A stretch of 64,000 nucleotides of DNA. Source: RH2-MAG17b sp035945515. GTDB taxonomy: Bacteria > Acidobacteriota > Terriglobia > UBA7540. This document shows positions 35,188 to 43,863 of this stretch, piece after piece. The translations under genes and the position numbers were made by a program. The stretch covers positions 62,001-126,000 of the forward strand of contig DASZAE010000032.1 of NCBI GenBank assembly GCA_035945515.1. The letters run 5' to 3'. The notes beneath the pieces are model-generated. The model was given only the letters and a program-made list of their open reading frames with translations. It did no database searches and was not told where the DNA came from. Every line of letters begins with the position of its first letter. Positions within the stretch are counted from its first letter, which is position 1.

Positions 35188-35412
35188 ATGTCTGAAACGA
35201 AGACCCCTTCAACCCGGAAGGCGGTCCTGGCCGAGTTAACGGATTTGGCCGAGGGCCGCCACCCGGACTACCAAACCATTACCGGGAGGTTTATACGCGA
35301 CCCGGAATTTCAGCACGCTTCAGAGATTCTTTACCGCGCCATCCGTGCAGAACAGCGCTGTCACCGAAGCGGAGAAATCAACCCGCCTCTGGGCTGGCTG
35401 CTGCCTGCCTGA
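35188..35412 (+). CDS. Small PRTRC-associated protein of unknown family
   Basis: 74 aa, between the ubiquitin-like gene (5-base gap) and protein F (TGATG overlap). Helical: KAVLAELTDLAEGRH, then PEFQHASEILYRAIRAEQ, and a C-terminal PPLGWLLP. No Cys catalytic pattern. It is too small to be the JAB peptidase found in many ubiquitin-like cassettes. Its tight embedding argues that it belongs to the system. I cannot name the family. Confidence 0.6.
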   Translation: MSETKTPSTRKAVLAELTDLAEGRHPDYQTITGRFIRDPEFQHASEILYRAIRAEQRCHRSGEINPPLGWLLPA

Positions 35413-36404
35413 TGGGTGAGAACGGCAGCGCCCTTCTGCCACGGCTGGATCGCGTCGCCGTCAAGCGCCAAATCGCGGGTGAAGACCCGCGAGCGATCGT
35501 GTTAGCTCGGACGCTGACCGAGCTGGGTATTGCGGATCCTAACGACTGGCAGCGGAGTGTGTCAGGTTATGTTCATCGAACACTCGACCGCTGGATTCGG
35601 CAACACGGCAGGGACGTGGTGCGCGACGAGTTTTCTCTCGACGCCACGCTCAGTAATACTACCGACCCTTCGAGCAGCGAGGACCTTGATCCCAACCTGC
35701 TATACCTCACAGTTGGGGCTAACGCGGCGGGCTATTTCGTCCTTGGGCCAACGGTCGATCTGCTCAAACCGGCCGATCCCCGGCTGCCGGTTACCTTCTA
35801 TCACTTGCTCGTGGATGCCGTCGGGCGGTGGGTGCGAGTCTACGACTATCGAGATGCGCTGGAGCGTGTCGAGATGTGGAAGAACTGGATCGAAGGCGAA
35901 GCGAACGCGGAGGAATATGAAATCCCCGAGGTCGGAGGCTCGATCCCCGCAGCGATGAAGGAAAAGCCTTTGAGCATAGAGGCGTTACGCCGTCTGATCA
36001 CCAGCTTGCAAGATGAACGCATCCGCCGCCTGCTCGATGCCGCGGTCAACCTGGACAGGATTTCACGAGCGTCAAGCCCACCAGAAATCAGCGAGAGTAC
36101 GCGAGAAGCCTTTATGGACGCGAACCCGCCGCTGCCAGGGCTTGTGGTGAGTTTCAAACGCCAGGATGCCATTATGGGATGCTTTGATGAAGAGAGCGAG
36201 ACCATGCTAGAGGTGACACCGGAGCCTTGCTTCCTAGCGGAAATCAATCCCCAGGATACGAGAAGCGTCCGTCGGGCTTTCGATTCGCTGGCCGCGCTGT
36301 CGATGACGCTCACGGCGGCAAGCCGTCTGGCAAGATTGCTGCCCGGCAACAGCGAAACGGAGGCGCAGGATGAAGGCACATGTCGAGATCGGGGAGACTC
36401 ATAA
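35412..36404 (+). CDS. PRTRC system protein F
   Basis: 330 aa. Diagnostic central block LPVTFYHLLVDAVGRWVRVYD followed by DALERVEMWKNWIE (about 136-168), as in PRTRC_F. The N-terminal 80 residues are helical, and the C-terminal half has a mixed alpha/beta part with FDEESETMLEVTPEPCFLAEI. Start by TGATG overlap, so translation is coupled; the end overlaps protein B by 35 bases. Role unknown. Confidence 0.85.
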   Translation: MGENGSALLPRLDRVAVKRQIAGEDPRAIVLARTLTELGIADPNDWQRSVSGYVHRTLDRWIRQHGRDVVRDEFSLDATLSNTTDPSSSEDLDPNLLYLTVGANAAGYFVLGPTVDLLKPADPRLPVTFYHLLVDAVGRWVRVYDYRDALERVEMWKNWIEGEANAEEYEIPEVGGSIPAAMKEKPLSIEALRRLITSLQDERIRRLLDAAVNLDRISRASSPPEISESTREAFMDANPPLPGLVVSFKRQDAIMGCFDEESETMLEVTPEPCFLAEINPQDTRSVRRAFDSLAALSMTLTAASRLARLLPGNSETEAQDEGTCRDRGDS

Positions 36405-37077
36405 CCTGGAACTCTGCCACGCGCTGCTAGTATATGCGGACGGGCGCCGGGCGTTTGCGAGTTTGCACGATGTGACCAAGCCGGATGAAGGAGCGCCGTT
36501 GCTGGGACCTGCCCGGCCCTTGAGCCTGGCATTTGTGCGCGAACTCGCCAGCGGTCTCGGATCGCAAGCTGCACCAGAAATTCTGCCCGCAACCGTCTTG
36601 GCACGGACTCCGGAGATGATCGCCTGGTGGAGCCCGGCATCACGCCAAATCATGTTCTTTGGCGAGGCCAATGCGGAGGCAAGGAAATTGAACGGTAAGC
36701 TCTTTCCTCACCCACCGCTGGTGTTCAAGGTGTGTGGCCGCGAGCTCTTTGTCCGCGCGTTAGAGAAAAACGCCCGTCCCGAAGCTGCGACGCCGCTGAA
36801 GATCGCCCCGTTTTGGAATGTGGCCGGCGACGATGGCCGGGTTTGCCTGGGAACGGCGCGGGCGCCGGAAGACGTCTCGGCAGCCTCGATTGCGGCCTGG
36901 GAGAGCTGTTTTCATCGAAGCGAATATACGCATGTCCTGGGCGCGGTGCGGCTGACGACGCATCCCGGCGGCTTTGTGGGACTGTGGCACAGTTTAGCGG
37001 GGAAGAAGCGATTCCCGCCGCAATACCTTACCGATGCTCGTGAAACCTTGCACGAGTTTGTAAAGGGGGAGAAATAA
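36370..37077 (+). CDS. PRTRC system protein B, E2-like
   Basis: 235 aa. It matches PRTRC_B, which I understand to be the Prok-E2_D type of E2-like fold. The segment KIAPFWNVAGDDGRVCLGTA (143-163) resembles the E2 active-site stretch (an aromatic/Asn strand, then G-x-VCLG), making C159 the likely thioester Cys. FPHPPLVFKVCG and a W..CFHRSEYTH segment follow the family pattern. It would accept the ubiquitin-like protein from ThiF. Start lies inside the end of F (35-base overlap); ThiF begins 3 bases after its stop. Confidence 0.85.
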   Translation: MKAHVEIGETHNLELCHALLVYADGRRAFASLHDVTKPDEGAPLLGPARPLSLAFVRELASGLGSQAAPEILPATVLARTPEMIAWWSPASRQIMFFGEANAEARKLNGKLFPHPPLVFKVCGRELFVRALEKNARPEAATPLKIAPFWNVAGDDGRVCLGTARAPEDVSAASIAAWESCFHRSEYTHVLGAVRLTTHPGGFVGLWHSLAGKKRFPPQYLTDARETLHEFVKGEK

Positions 37078-37080
37078 CCT

Positions 37081-37917
37081 ATGGAAACCCACCGGCTGCA
37101 CGAAGAATTACTGCGGCGAAAGGTGAACATCCTGGTGGTGGGTTGCGGCGGCAGCGGAAGCGCTGTCGTAGGAGGGTTGCCATATCTGCACGGCGCCATG
37201 CTTGCGCAAGGTCATCCGTATGGGTTGCAGGTCACGGTAATGGACGGCGACACGATTTCGCCTTTCAATTCAGTCCGCCAGCCCTTTGCGAAGAATGAAG
37301 TTGGGTTAAACAAGGCGATCGTATTGGTGAACCGCATCAATCTCTTTTGGGGACTGGGGTGGGCTGCCATACCGAGAGCCTTAACCGAAGAGCCCTTGCA
37401 TCCGCAATATGCCTCTTACAATGGACAATCTTTGCACCCGGACATTGTGATCGGCTGCGTGGATACCCGCGCGGCACGGGCGATGATCGCAAAGTGCGTT
37501 TCGGGCTGGAGTCTCACCGGCTACTGGCTCGATATTGGCAATGCTTCTTCGAGCGGTCAGTTTGCACTAGGCGAGCCGCTGAACGCGAGGAACAAGCGCT
37601 CTGCCATGCGCTTGAGAACAGTGAGTGAGCTCTACCCTGAAGTGAGTAACTCTGCCCTTGACGATGACAACGAGCCAAGCTGCAGCGCGCTGGAAGCTGT
37701 CATGCGACAGGAGCCCTATGTGAACGCCGTGCTCGCTCATCACGCCTTGGCGCTACTGGCCCGATTGTTCCGTTACGGCGAAATCTCCTATCATGGAGCG
37801 TTCATTGATGTGGCGGCGGCGCGAACCGTGCCGCTGCCTGTAGATCCCCAGCTTTGGCGGCGCATCCGGAGGCGAAAAGCATGCCAGCAATTAGAAGGCA
37901 AGTCCCGGGTGGCGTAA
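37081..37917 (+). CDS. PRTRC ThiF-family E1-like enzyme
   Basis: 278 aa. Rossmann ATP-binding motif G21-x-G-G-x-G26 (VVGCGGSGSAV), then D55-x-D57 with N63 and R66-Q67 (MDGDTISPFNSVRQ), matching the adenylation site of E1/ThiF/MoeB proteins. D128 (CVDTR) fits the conserved Asp that orients ATP. A Cys at 201 in EPSCSALEA sits after the crossover region and is a candidate thioester Cys. The enzyme would adenylate the C-terminal Gly of protein C. Last gene of the cassette. Confidence 0.9.
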   Translation: METHRLHEELLRRKVNILVVGCGGSGSAVVGGLPYLHGAMLAQGHPYGLQVTVMDGDTISPFNSVRQPFAKNEVGLNKAIVLVNRINLFWGLGWAAIPRALTEEPLHPQYASYNGQSLHPDIVIGCVDTRAARAMIAKCVSGWSLTGYWLDIGNASSSGQFALGEPLNARNKRSAMRLRTVSELYPEVSNSALDDDNEPSCSALEAVMRQEPYVNAVLAHHALALLARLFRYGEISYHGAFIDVAAARTVPLPVDPQLWRRIRRRKACQQLEGKSRVA

Positions 37918-37997
37918 GGGCGGCGTCACGGCCTTGGCGAGGACGGTCTGACCTTTTCCGAATGCTTTCGCATATAATGGTCACTGGGGTGGCCACA

Positions 37998-38273
37998 ATG
38001 AAAATCAGTACAGTTCGTGAATTTCGTGACAGCGCTACGGGTTTGCTCCACTCTAAAGACCCCGTGCTGGTGACCCGGCGCGGCAGGTTGGCGGGTGTTT
38101 TCTTCCCTTGCCCCCAAACCTCGCTGCCACTTGAACTCAGGCGGGAGGTTTTTGGAATGCTGAGCAGGGTGATCGCGCGCCACCTCAAACGGCGCGGTCT
38201 CAGCGAGGAAGAAGTGCTAACTGCCTTCGAGCAGTGGCGGAAGGAACGCCGCGCTACTCGCCGCCGACGCTAA
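37998..38273 (+). CDS. Phd-like antitoxin of second TA module
   Basis: 91 aa from the ATG at 37998. N-terminal Phd-type segment (MKISTVREFRDSATGLL, then PVLVTRRGRLAGVFFP) for DNA binding, then a helical, basic C-terminal region that would wrap the toxin (LSEEEVLTAFEQWRKER). The toxin frame follows directly. It lies 80 bases after the PRTRC ThiF gene, so the cassette has addiction modules on both sides. Confidence 0.8.
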   Translation: MKISTVREFRDSATGLLHSKDPVLVTRRGRLAGVFFPCPQTSLPLELRREVFGMLSRVIARHLKRRGLSEEEVLTAFEQWRKERRATRRRR

Positions 38274-38668
38274 TGTACTGCTTTCGGCCGTTCTGGGCGG
38301 CCGCGCAAGGCTGATTCTTGAGAGCGCTCGGGTTGATGAAATTCTGACCGTCGAAGAGGTCGTGCGTGAGGTCGAGGAGTATGCGGGATTGTTGGCCAGA
38401 AAGAAGCGCCTCGCGGAGGATGTGGTGCTTCTCGCGGTAGCGGCCTTGCCGGTAAGCATCATTGGGCTGGCTACCTACGCCGACGCGATTCCGGAAGCGC
38501 AGAGACGCATCGCGCAACGCGACCCGGATGATGTTGATCTTCTTGGCTCTCGCAATTAGCTTCAAAACGCCAGTATGGTCGAACGACAAGCACTTCAAGA
38601 GTACGGGCGTGCCGTGGTTTACGACGGAAGCTCTCCTCCGTCGACTTAACCTGCTCGACGTACATTAG
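38221..38668 (+). pseudogene. PIN-domain toxin with one-base frameshift
   Basis: The first frame reads LLAADANVLLSAVLGGRAR, then EEVVREVEEYAGLL and RDPDDVDLL, exactly the PIN pattern (Asp, Glu, Asp). It then runs into a stop at 38557-38559. The other frame continues with LALAISFKTPVWSNDKHF and ends at 38668. Removing one T from the CTTCTT run at 38539-38544 rejoins them into a complete PIN domain. No ATG or GTG precedes the domain in frame (only CTG 38221), so the start may be damaged too. The toxin is probably inactive; the antitoxin is intact. Confidence 0.75.
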
Positions 38669-40218
38669 ACCCCGGCTACCGGCTGGCCTGCTTCCCTCAT
38701 CATAATCGGTTCTCCAATCACCTTCTTTAGTTCCGCTAACCAACTGCCCGGGTTGGATCCGTGCACGAGACGACCTAGAAAGCCCAACCGTTCGGCAATA
38801 TTACCGCGGTTAGTGCGGATGTCCTCCTTGGTCGCCGTCGTATAAAGCGCGAGGAACACTTGCAGGTATTGCGGCTTGGCGAACAAATATGTGGCATGGC
38901 CCAATTGCGGAGTCTCCACGGCTATGCCGGCGACAAGATCAAATATATATTCCTCCCGGAAAAGGTAGAGCCGACGCGCCCGTTCGGCTAAGTACCGGTA
39001 GAAAAAAACGTCATAGTCAGCGCGCCAGGTCACTTGGGCAACGTCAAAATTCCCGGGGACGCCAAGCTCTCCCAGGAGTCGGTTCAGCTCGGCTCTTTCC
39101 ATGGGCTGGCGCTGGATACGAGCCCGGATTCGATCAAAAGCCGGCGCGTACTGGCCAAACCGATGGTAGGTCGTGCGGGCCTTGTCGAGATCTTCCTGAA
39201 AATTGGCAGGGAGTTTAACGCTCAAGCGGCTCGGCACGGCGCTTTCCCACTCGATGAGCTTCCTCTCGCCTGATTTCATGCGGTATTTACCGGCGTGCAG
39301 AAATGCGCCCTCGATTTGCACCTTCGCTCCCACCAGATGCTTCCACTGGTTCCAGGTCTGGTCCCAGAAGACCGGCATGACGCTTTGGTCCACTGCCACT
39401 TCTAACTTTCGCCGGGCATCCCGGTAAACGGCGGTTCTATCGTAAAATTCGAACTTCCGTAGCGGCGCATGAAAACACCGCTGATGCATCTTCGGCCTGA
39501 ACGCTAGCAGGCGCAAGGCAAAGAACGTCTTACCATCCCGCGAGCGGTTACCCGCCACGAGGATCGAGCCGAACCCACCGTAAGGAAACAGAACTGGAGA
39601 ATCCGGGTCTTTGAGGAGCGTATCGTAACAGGCCCTCAGTTCCGGCTGGGCGAGAATGTTATAAGCTCGTTCCACCGCCTTGTGTGCGCCCTTGGGCGCT
39701 CCCTCTTTTTGAAGCTCGAGCTGGCGAATTTTGAATGATAGCCGCAGCTCGGCTGGACCCGCATCTTGTGGTATCCGAACGATTTCGTACAGGGTCGGTT
39801 GTTTACCCCATTCTCGCTGCCGATCGCCCACGTAGAAATAATCGCGCAGGACATGGCAGGAAAGATAAATGGTGGCGATTCCCAGACGGCTGCTGATCGC
39901 CTCGGCTGCAACAAACAACTCCTTGCGCTTGTCTTCCTTGGGTTGGGTAATGTATCCGACCGATGCTTGGTAGAGTTCGCGGATCCGTCGCGACGTCGGG
40001 CTTTTGCGGACATGAATCTCGACGCCCGCTTGGTCCGGGCCAAGGGGAATTTCAACCTCATCTCCAGAGCCGAGGTAGGCAGCCAGAAAAGCCGGAAGGA
40101 TGACCGGCGCGCCTTGGCTGAGAACGCACTCGGCGGCGCCTTCCTTTGTTGGCCGGATGTTTGTGATACAGCCACGATGAATGACTTCAAGAGACTGAGC
40201 GCTCGAGGTCGCTTGCAT
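38665..40218 (-). CDS. Large protein with a J-like domain lacking HPD
   Basis: 517 aa, soluble. Residues about 143-204 look like a J domain (TLYEIVRIPQDAGPAELRLSF, then AVERAYNILAQPELRACYDTLL), but the HPD tripeptide that stimulates DnaK is absent, so it would be a degenerate J (type IV) protein. The remainder, including a long helical C-terminal half, is unrecognised. It is transcribed opposite to the PRTRC cassette and the next plus-strand genes. Interaction with a chaperone or remodelling of element proteins is conjecture. Confidence 0.65.
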   Translation of the reverse strand: MQATSSAQSLEVIHRGCITNIRPTKEGAAECVLSQGAPVILPAFLAAYLGSGDEVEIPLGPDQAGVEIHVRKSPTSRRIRELYQASVGYITQPKEDKRKELFVAAEAISSRLGIATIYLSCHVLRDYFYVGDRQREWGKQPTLYEIVRIPQDAGPAELRLSFKIRQLELQKEGAPKGAHKAVERAYNILAQPELRACYDTLLKDPDSPVLFPYGGFGSILVAGNRSRDGKTFFALRLLAFRPKMHQRCFHAPLRKFEFYDRTAVYRDARRKLEVAVDQSVMPVFWDQTWNQWKHLVGAKVQIEGAFLHAGKYRMKSGERKLIEWESAVPSRLSVKLPANFQEDLDKARTTYHRFGQYAPAFDRIRARIQRQPMERAELNRLLGELGVPGNFDVAQVTWRADYDVFFYRYLAERARRLYLFREEYIFDLVAGIAVETPQLGHATYLFAKPQYLQVFLALYTTATKEDIRTNRGNIAERLGFLGRLVHGSNPGSWLAELKKVIGEPIMMREAGQPVAGV

Positions 40219-40370
40219 TTAAGGAGAGCGTAGCACGAATCCAATAGCTGTCAAATCTGGCGATCGATAGCCGGCGGCAAGGCATTCACATGCCCGATTG
40301 AGCCCGTAGGGCTGGTCGAGGGCGCCTCGTGGTCCGTCCTTTTCTGACCCGAGGAGATGGATAAAAACTT

Positions 40371-40655
40371 ATGGCTGACTTTGAGCAATGGGATCTGATT
40401 CCAGCGCAGTTGCGGGATGGCTGCAAGTGGACAGGCGTGATTCTGATGCAAGGTCGGAGGCTGGCTACACACTTCAACTGCCGGGAATGGAAAGCCAACG
40501 AGGGCGGCGTCTTGAGGATTGCCGGCGCGCTGGTGGATACCAGCGAGCGGCATCAGGGGATCACACTTCGACCACATTGGACCTACCTGGAAGAAGGTTA
40601 CTACGGCGGGCAGATGGCCTGGTTCATCCGCCCCACCCGTCTTGAGGAGAATTAA
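40371..40655 (+). CDS. Small hypothetical protein
   Basis: 94 aa; GAGGAG about 15 bases upstream of the ATG. Beta-rich with conserved-looking aromatic residues (EQWDLIPAQLRDGCKWTG and RPHWTYLEEGYYGG). No known domain. It is first in a plus-strand run of small genes ending with the first DUF6094 methyltransferase; the 150 bases before it hold the divergent promoter with the J-like gene. Confidence 0.5.
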   Translation: MADFEQWDLIPAQLRDGCKWTGVILMQGRRLATHFNCREWKANEGGVLRIAGALVDTSERHQGITLRPHWTYLEEGYYGGQMAWFIRPTRLEEN

Positions 40656-40717
40656 GCGGCAAGTTGATACGCGTCGAAGCGGGATCCCAACACCAACAGT
40701 AAACGAGGATGATAAAC

Positions 40718-41164
40718 ATGTCGGACCGTTGTTCTTCCACCGTCCTGTGCTCCGTGGGAAACCAGGAAGTCTTCCAGCGTCTCGGGTATCGCCGACAGGA
40801 GGCGGAGGCACTGACGTTCGAGGGGAATGAGATTGCCGGTGCAGTGCTCATGACCGATGACGAGGCCGTTGGCGGTCATTATGACGATCTGACCAGCATG
40901 AAAGGCATCCCCTTCGTCGCATCGAACACGGCCTGCCCAGGCGTCTGGGGTGATCATCTCATCGCTTCAGACGGACACGAGTGTGTCTATGTCGAGACGC
41001 TCGCTGAAAGCAATTATCCCGCAGTCCGGGTGAACCCCGACGGAGAAGTTCTTCCTGCTGACCTGGTAACAGCTCGTTCCTACTGGCAGGTCTATAACCG
41101 AGCTCTCAGAGTCTTCGAGGAGCGAGCACGGCATTCAACAAGCGCTCGTGGAGGCAAACAATGA
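40718..41164 (+). CDS. Hypothetical protein with Cys/His cluster
   Basis: 148 aa from the ATG at 40718, because GAGG lies 8 bases upstream; the ATG at 40709 is too close. Soluble alpha/beta, with acidic EGNEIAGAVLMTDDE and a final helix. Its stop overlaps the next start by four bases (ATGA), so translation is coupled. No family recognised. Confidence 0.55.
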   Translation: MSDRCSSTVLCSVGNQEVFQRLGYRRQEAEALTFEGNEIAGAVLMTDDEAVGGHYDDLTSMKGIPFVASNTACPGVWGDHLIASDGHECVYVETLAESNYPAVRVNPDGEVLPADLVTARSYWQVYNRALRVFEERARHSTSARGGKQ

Positions 41165-41604
41165 AGCTGATTTCATTGGTCACGTCGGAGCCCGAAGCCA
41201 GCTTGGACTGTGACTATGCGCTGATCGATTTGACGCGGGAACTCGCCCTAATCGCGCTCCGCCGCATCCATGCGCTTAAAGCGCAAAAGGCCGATGACGG
41301 TGATCTCGTCGAAACGTACTTCTGGGACTACCATGCCGAATTCTTCAGCCCCTGGCTCAGTGAGAACCAGGAGGAAGCCGAAGCGTTAGAGGAATTGTTA
41401 GAAAGGCTTCCTTCGGCTGGACCTGATTTAATGACGGCTCCAAGCGATTTTTCAGTTCCCGTATCCATGGCTGCCCGCGTCGAGTGTTGTCAGATGATCG
41501 CCAGGGAAGACGCAATTGCTTTTATCGCCATCCCCAAGCACACGAATTCCTACATCCACACCTGTGAAATTCCTCTTCACCTCGTCCAGGCAGCATTCGC
41601 CTAG
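41161..41604 (+). CDS. Hypothetical acidic helical protein
   Basis: 147 aa. Acidic, helical middle (ENQEEAEALEELLERL) with a strand-rich end. No motif seen. Coupled to the preceding gene by ATGA overlap, and followed after 98 bases by the first methyltransferase, so the three probably share an operon. Confidence 0.5.
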   Translation: MKLISLVTSEPEASLDCDYALIDLTRELALIALRRIHALKAQKADDGDLVETYFWDYHAEFFSPWLSENQEEAEALEELLERLPSAGPDLMTAPSDFSVPVSMAARVECCQMIAREDAIAFIAIPKHTNSYIHTCEIPLHLVQAAFA

Positions 41605-41702
41605 TGGCGACCTCCTTTTTTAATCTTCTCTCAATCAAATCAAACCCACTGGCAGCAGCCGATCCTTCAACCCCCGGCCAAATCTTCCGAGGAGTTTCGC
41701 CC

Positions 41703-42860
41703 ATGGCAAGATTATTAAGCCAAGTCCGGATGGCGTACTTTCCGCTACCCGAAGCGGAAGCCCGGCGCATTCGGTCATGCCTTGTTTATCCCACTACACA
41801 CTTTACCGCGCTTGACCCTTGTGCCGGGGAAGGAAAGGCACTGGTCATGATCACGGAGAGTGCGCACGGCCAGCGCTGCGGCATCGAGTTGGATGCGTAC
41901 CGAGCCGAGCAAGCTGCAGCTCTTCTGGACCAAGTCATTTACGGAGACTGCTTTGACGTTGATTGCCGGGTCGAGTCGTGCAGTCTTCTTTACGAAAACC
42001 CGCCTTACCAGCAAACCACAGAAGACGAAGAAAAAGGCCAAAGACTCGAAGCACTCTTTCTTCAACGCACTTACCGCTGGCTCAAGCCGGGCGGCATCTT
42101 GATTCTCATCATTCCTGCTGCGCAGCTTGCCGTCTGCGGGAACCGGCTGTCTGTCCAGTTCAAAGACACCGAAGTTTACCGGCTGAGCGATCCAGCGAGC
42201 GTGCAGTACAAGCAGATTGTCGTCCTCGCCGTCCGCCGTAACCGCCGTGAGCGCGACCGATTGCAGGACCGGGAGATTAACCTGCTTAGACTCGACTACG
42301 GACGGAAGGCAAATAATTTTGAGGCGCTGCCCATCCTGACTAACCGTCCGCAAGGGCTCTATTCCGTGCCCGAGGCCCCGCCCATTCAACTCGTTCATCA
42401 CGGTCTGCCCCTCGATGAGGTCGAAGATTGTCTTCCTCAATCGCCCGCATACCGCCAGGCGAAGCGCATCCTCTTCGCGCCGGAGTCGCGCGAACGCGAG
42501 CGGCCTCTGACGCCATTGCACAGCGGCCACGTTTCGATTCTGGCGTGCGCGGGCGCCTTGGATGGGATCCTGGGCGACGGTGAACTACGCCATGTGGCGC
42601 GCTGGCAGGGAGTGAAAACGATCCTGAGAGTGGAAGAAGAAACCGATGACGGCGTGACGACGATCAGGGAAAAGGAACAATTCTCGCATTGTTATATGGA
42701 ATTTGGCGGGATCTCGCGGGGGCGCTCAGTCAACACAGTTTTCTTGAAACCATTTGCTGCAGTTCTGCTAGCTTTTTGCGCTTTGGTTCGTCTATCTGAC
42801 AAGCAAATAGCTGTAGAGAGCAATGGATGTGCTGGAGTGGGCTCGATTTCCGGCGGTTGA
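41703..42860 (+). CDS. DUF6094-type adenine-N6 methyltransferase, copy 1
   Basis: 385 aa from the ATG at 41703 (GAGG upstream); the frame is open to 41604 but the domain begins here. SAM-binding motif I is DPCAGEGKA (38-46) and motif IV is NPPY (99-102), the pattern of N6-adenine methyltransferases. The C-terminal region to about residue 330 follows the second copy at 47385. Its last 55 residues do not (from about 42690 onward: SRGRSVNTVF and onward), so the tail was probably replaced by the Tn554-like insertion. The enzyme may still be active because motifs I and IV are upstream. Confidence 0.8.
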   Translation: MARLLSQVRMAYFPLPEAEARRIRSCLVYPTTHFTALDPCAGEGKALVMITESAHGQRCGIELDAYRAEQAAALLDQVIYGDCFDVDCRVESCSLLYENPPYQQTTEDEEKGQRLEALFLQRTYRWLKPGGILILIIPAAQLAVCGNRLSVQFKDTEVYRLSDPASVQYKQIVVLAVRRNRRERDRLQDREINLLRLDYGRKANNFEALPILTNRPQGLYSVPEAPPIQLVHHGLPLDEVEDCLPQSPAYRQAKRILFAPESRERERPLTPLHSGHVSILACAGALDGILGDGELRHVARWQGVKTILRVEEETDDGVTTIREKEQFSHCYMEFGGISRGRSVNTVFLKPFAAVLLAFCALVRLSDKQIAVESNGCAGVGSISGG

Positions 42861-43863
42861 AGGATGTCGCACGGGCCGGGCATGGCTCAGGATCCAGGGG
42901 AACCTGGGTCTAGCGAAAAACACACTCCAGGCTTACGGGCGGTCACTTCACGAATACCTGCTGTTCTGTGCCCAGCATGGCGTCGACGCTGAATCAGCCA
43001 CACGCGAGCAGGTCTCCGGGTTCGTCCGCTCTCTACTTGAAAAAGAAGGTCGCCCTCACAAAGGGAATAGCGAAACCGATGTCCAACCGCGGTTGGCCAA
43101 TGCGACTGTGCAGTTGCGGCTGACTGCAATACGACTTTTCTACGATTATCTGATTGAAGAAGGTATTCGGCCAACCAATCCGGTCGGGCGAGGAAGATAT
43201 ACACCCGGAAAATCTTTCGGAGCTGAGCGGGGTTTGGTGCCTCGCTATCGGAAACTACCTTGGATCCCGAACGACGACGAGTGGACCGCAGTTCTCAAAG
43301 CAGCCCGAGAGGAGCCGCTTCGGAACAGAGTGATGTTAGCGTTCTCCTATGATGCGGCCCTACGACGCGAAGAACTGTGCATGTTGGAGACAGGCGATAT
43401 AGATCCTGCGCACCGACTCCTCCACATTCGGGCAGAAACAACGAAAAATCGGCAGGACCGAGTCGTTCCCTACTCGCCAGCCTCCGGTACCCTGTACGCG
43501 GCATATCTGGTTCGCCGCAACGAGCTTAGCAGAGACCGCGGTCCATTGTTCCTCTCTGAGTCCCGACGGAATCTTGCCCGGCCCCTGTCAATCTGGACTT
43601 GGTCCAAAGTCGTAACGAGAATGGCCGAACGAAGCGGGCTCCCAGGCCTCACGACACACACCGCCCGTCACCTTCGCCTAACCGACCTAGCTCGTGCCGG
43701 CTGGGACGTTCATGAGATCGCGGCATTTGCCGGGCACAGGTGTATTCAAACCACGCTTTGCTACATTCACTCGAGCGGCCGAGAACTCGCGAAGAAACTG
43801 GAGCATGGGATGGCCGAGATTCACGCGTGGAGGGCCAGAATGTTCGTGGAGATGCTGCAATGA
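42823..43863 (+). CDS. Tyrosine recombinase, TnpA-like
   Basis: 346 aa. N-terminal SAM-like core-binding domain (TLQAYGRSLHEYLLFC and the following helices, about 30-120). Catalytic domain with Arg in ALRREELCMLE (about 187), the H-x-x-R box HTARHLRLTDLARAGW, and HRCIQTTLCYIH with the nucleophilic Tyr. All key residues are visible. It cuts and rejoins at att-like target sites together with the larger partner. The next gene starts at its stop codon (ATGA). Confidence 0.9.
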   Translation: MDVLEWARFPAVEGCRTGRAWLRIQGNLGLAKNTLQAYGRSLHEYLLFCAQHGVDAESATREQVSGFVRSLLEKEGRPHKGNSETDVQPRLANATVQLRLTAIRLFYDYLIEEGIRPTNPVGRGRYTPGKSFGAERGLVPRYRKLPWIPNDDEWTAVLKAAREEPLRNRVMLAFSYDAALRREELCMLETGDIDPAHRLLHIRAETTKNRQDRVVPYSPASGTLYAAYLVRRNELSRDRGPLFLSESRRNLARPLSIWTWSKVVTRMAERSGLPGLTTHTARHLRLTDLARAGWDVHEIAAFAGHRCIQTTLCYIHSSGRELAKKLEHGMAEIHAWRARMFVEMLQ

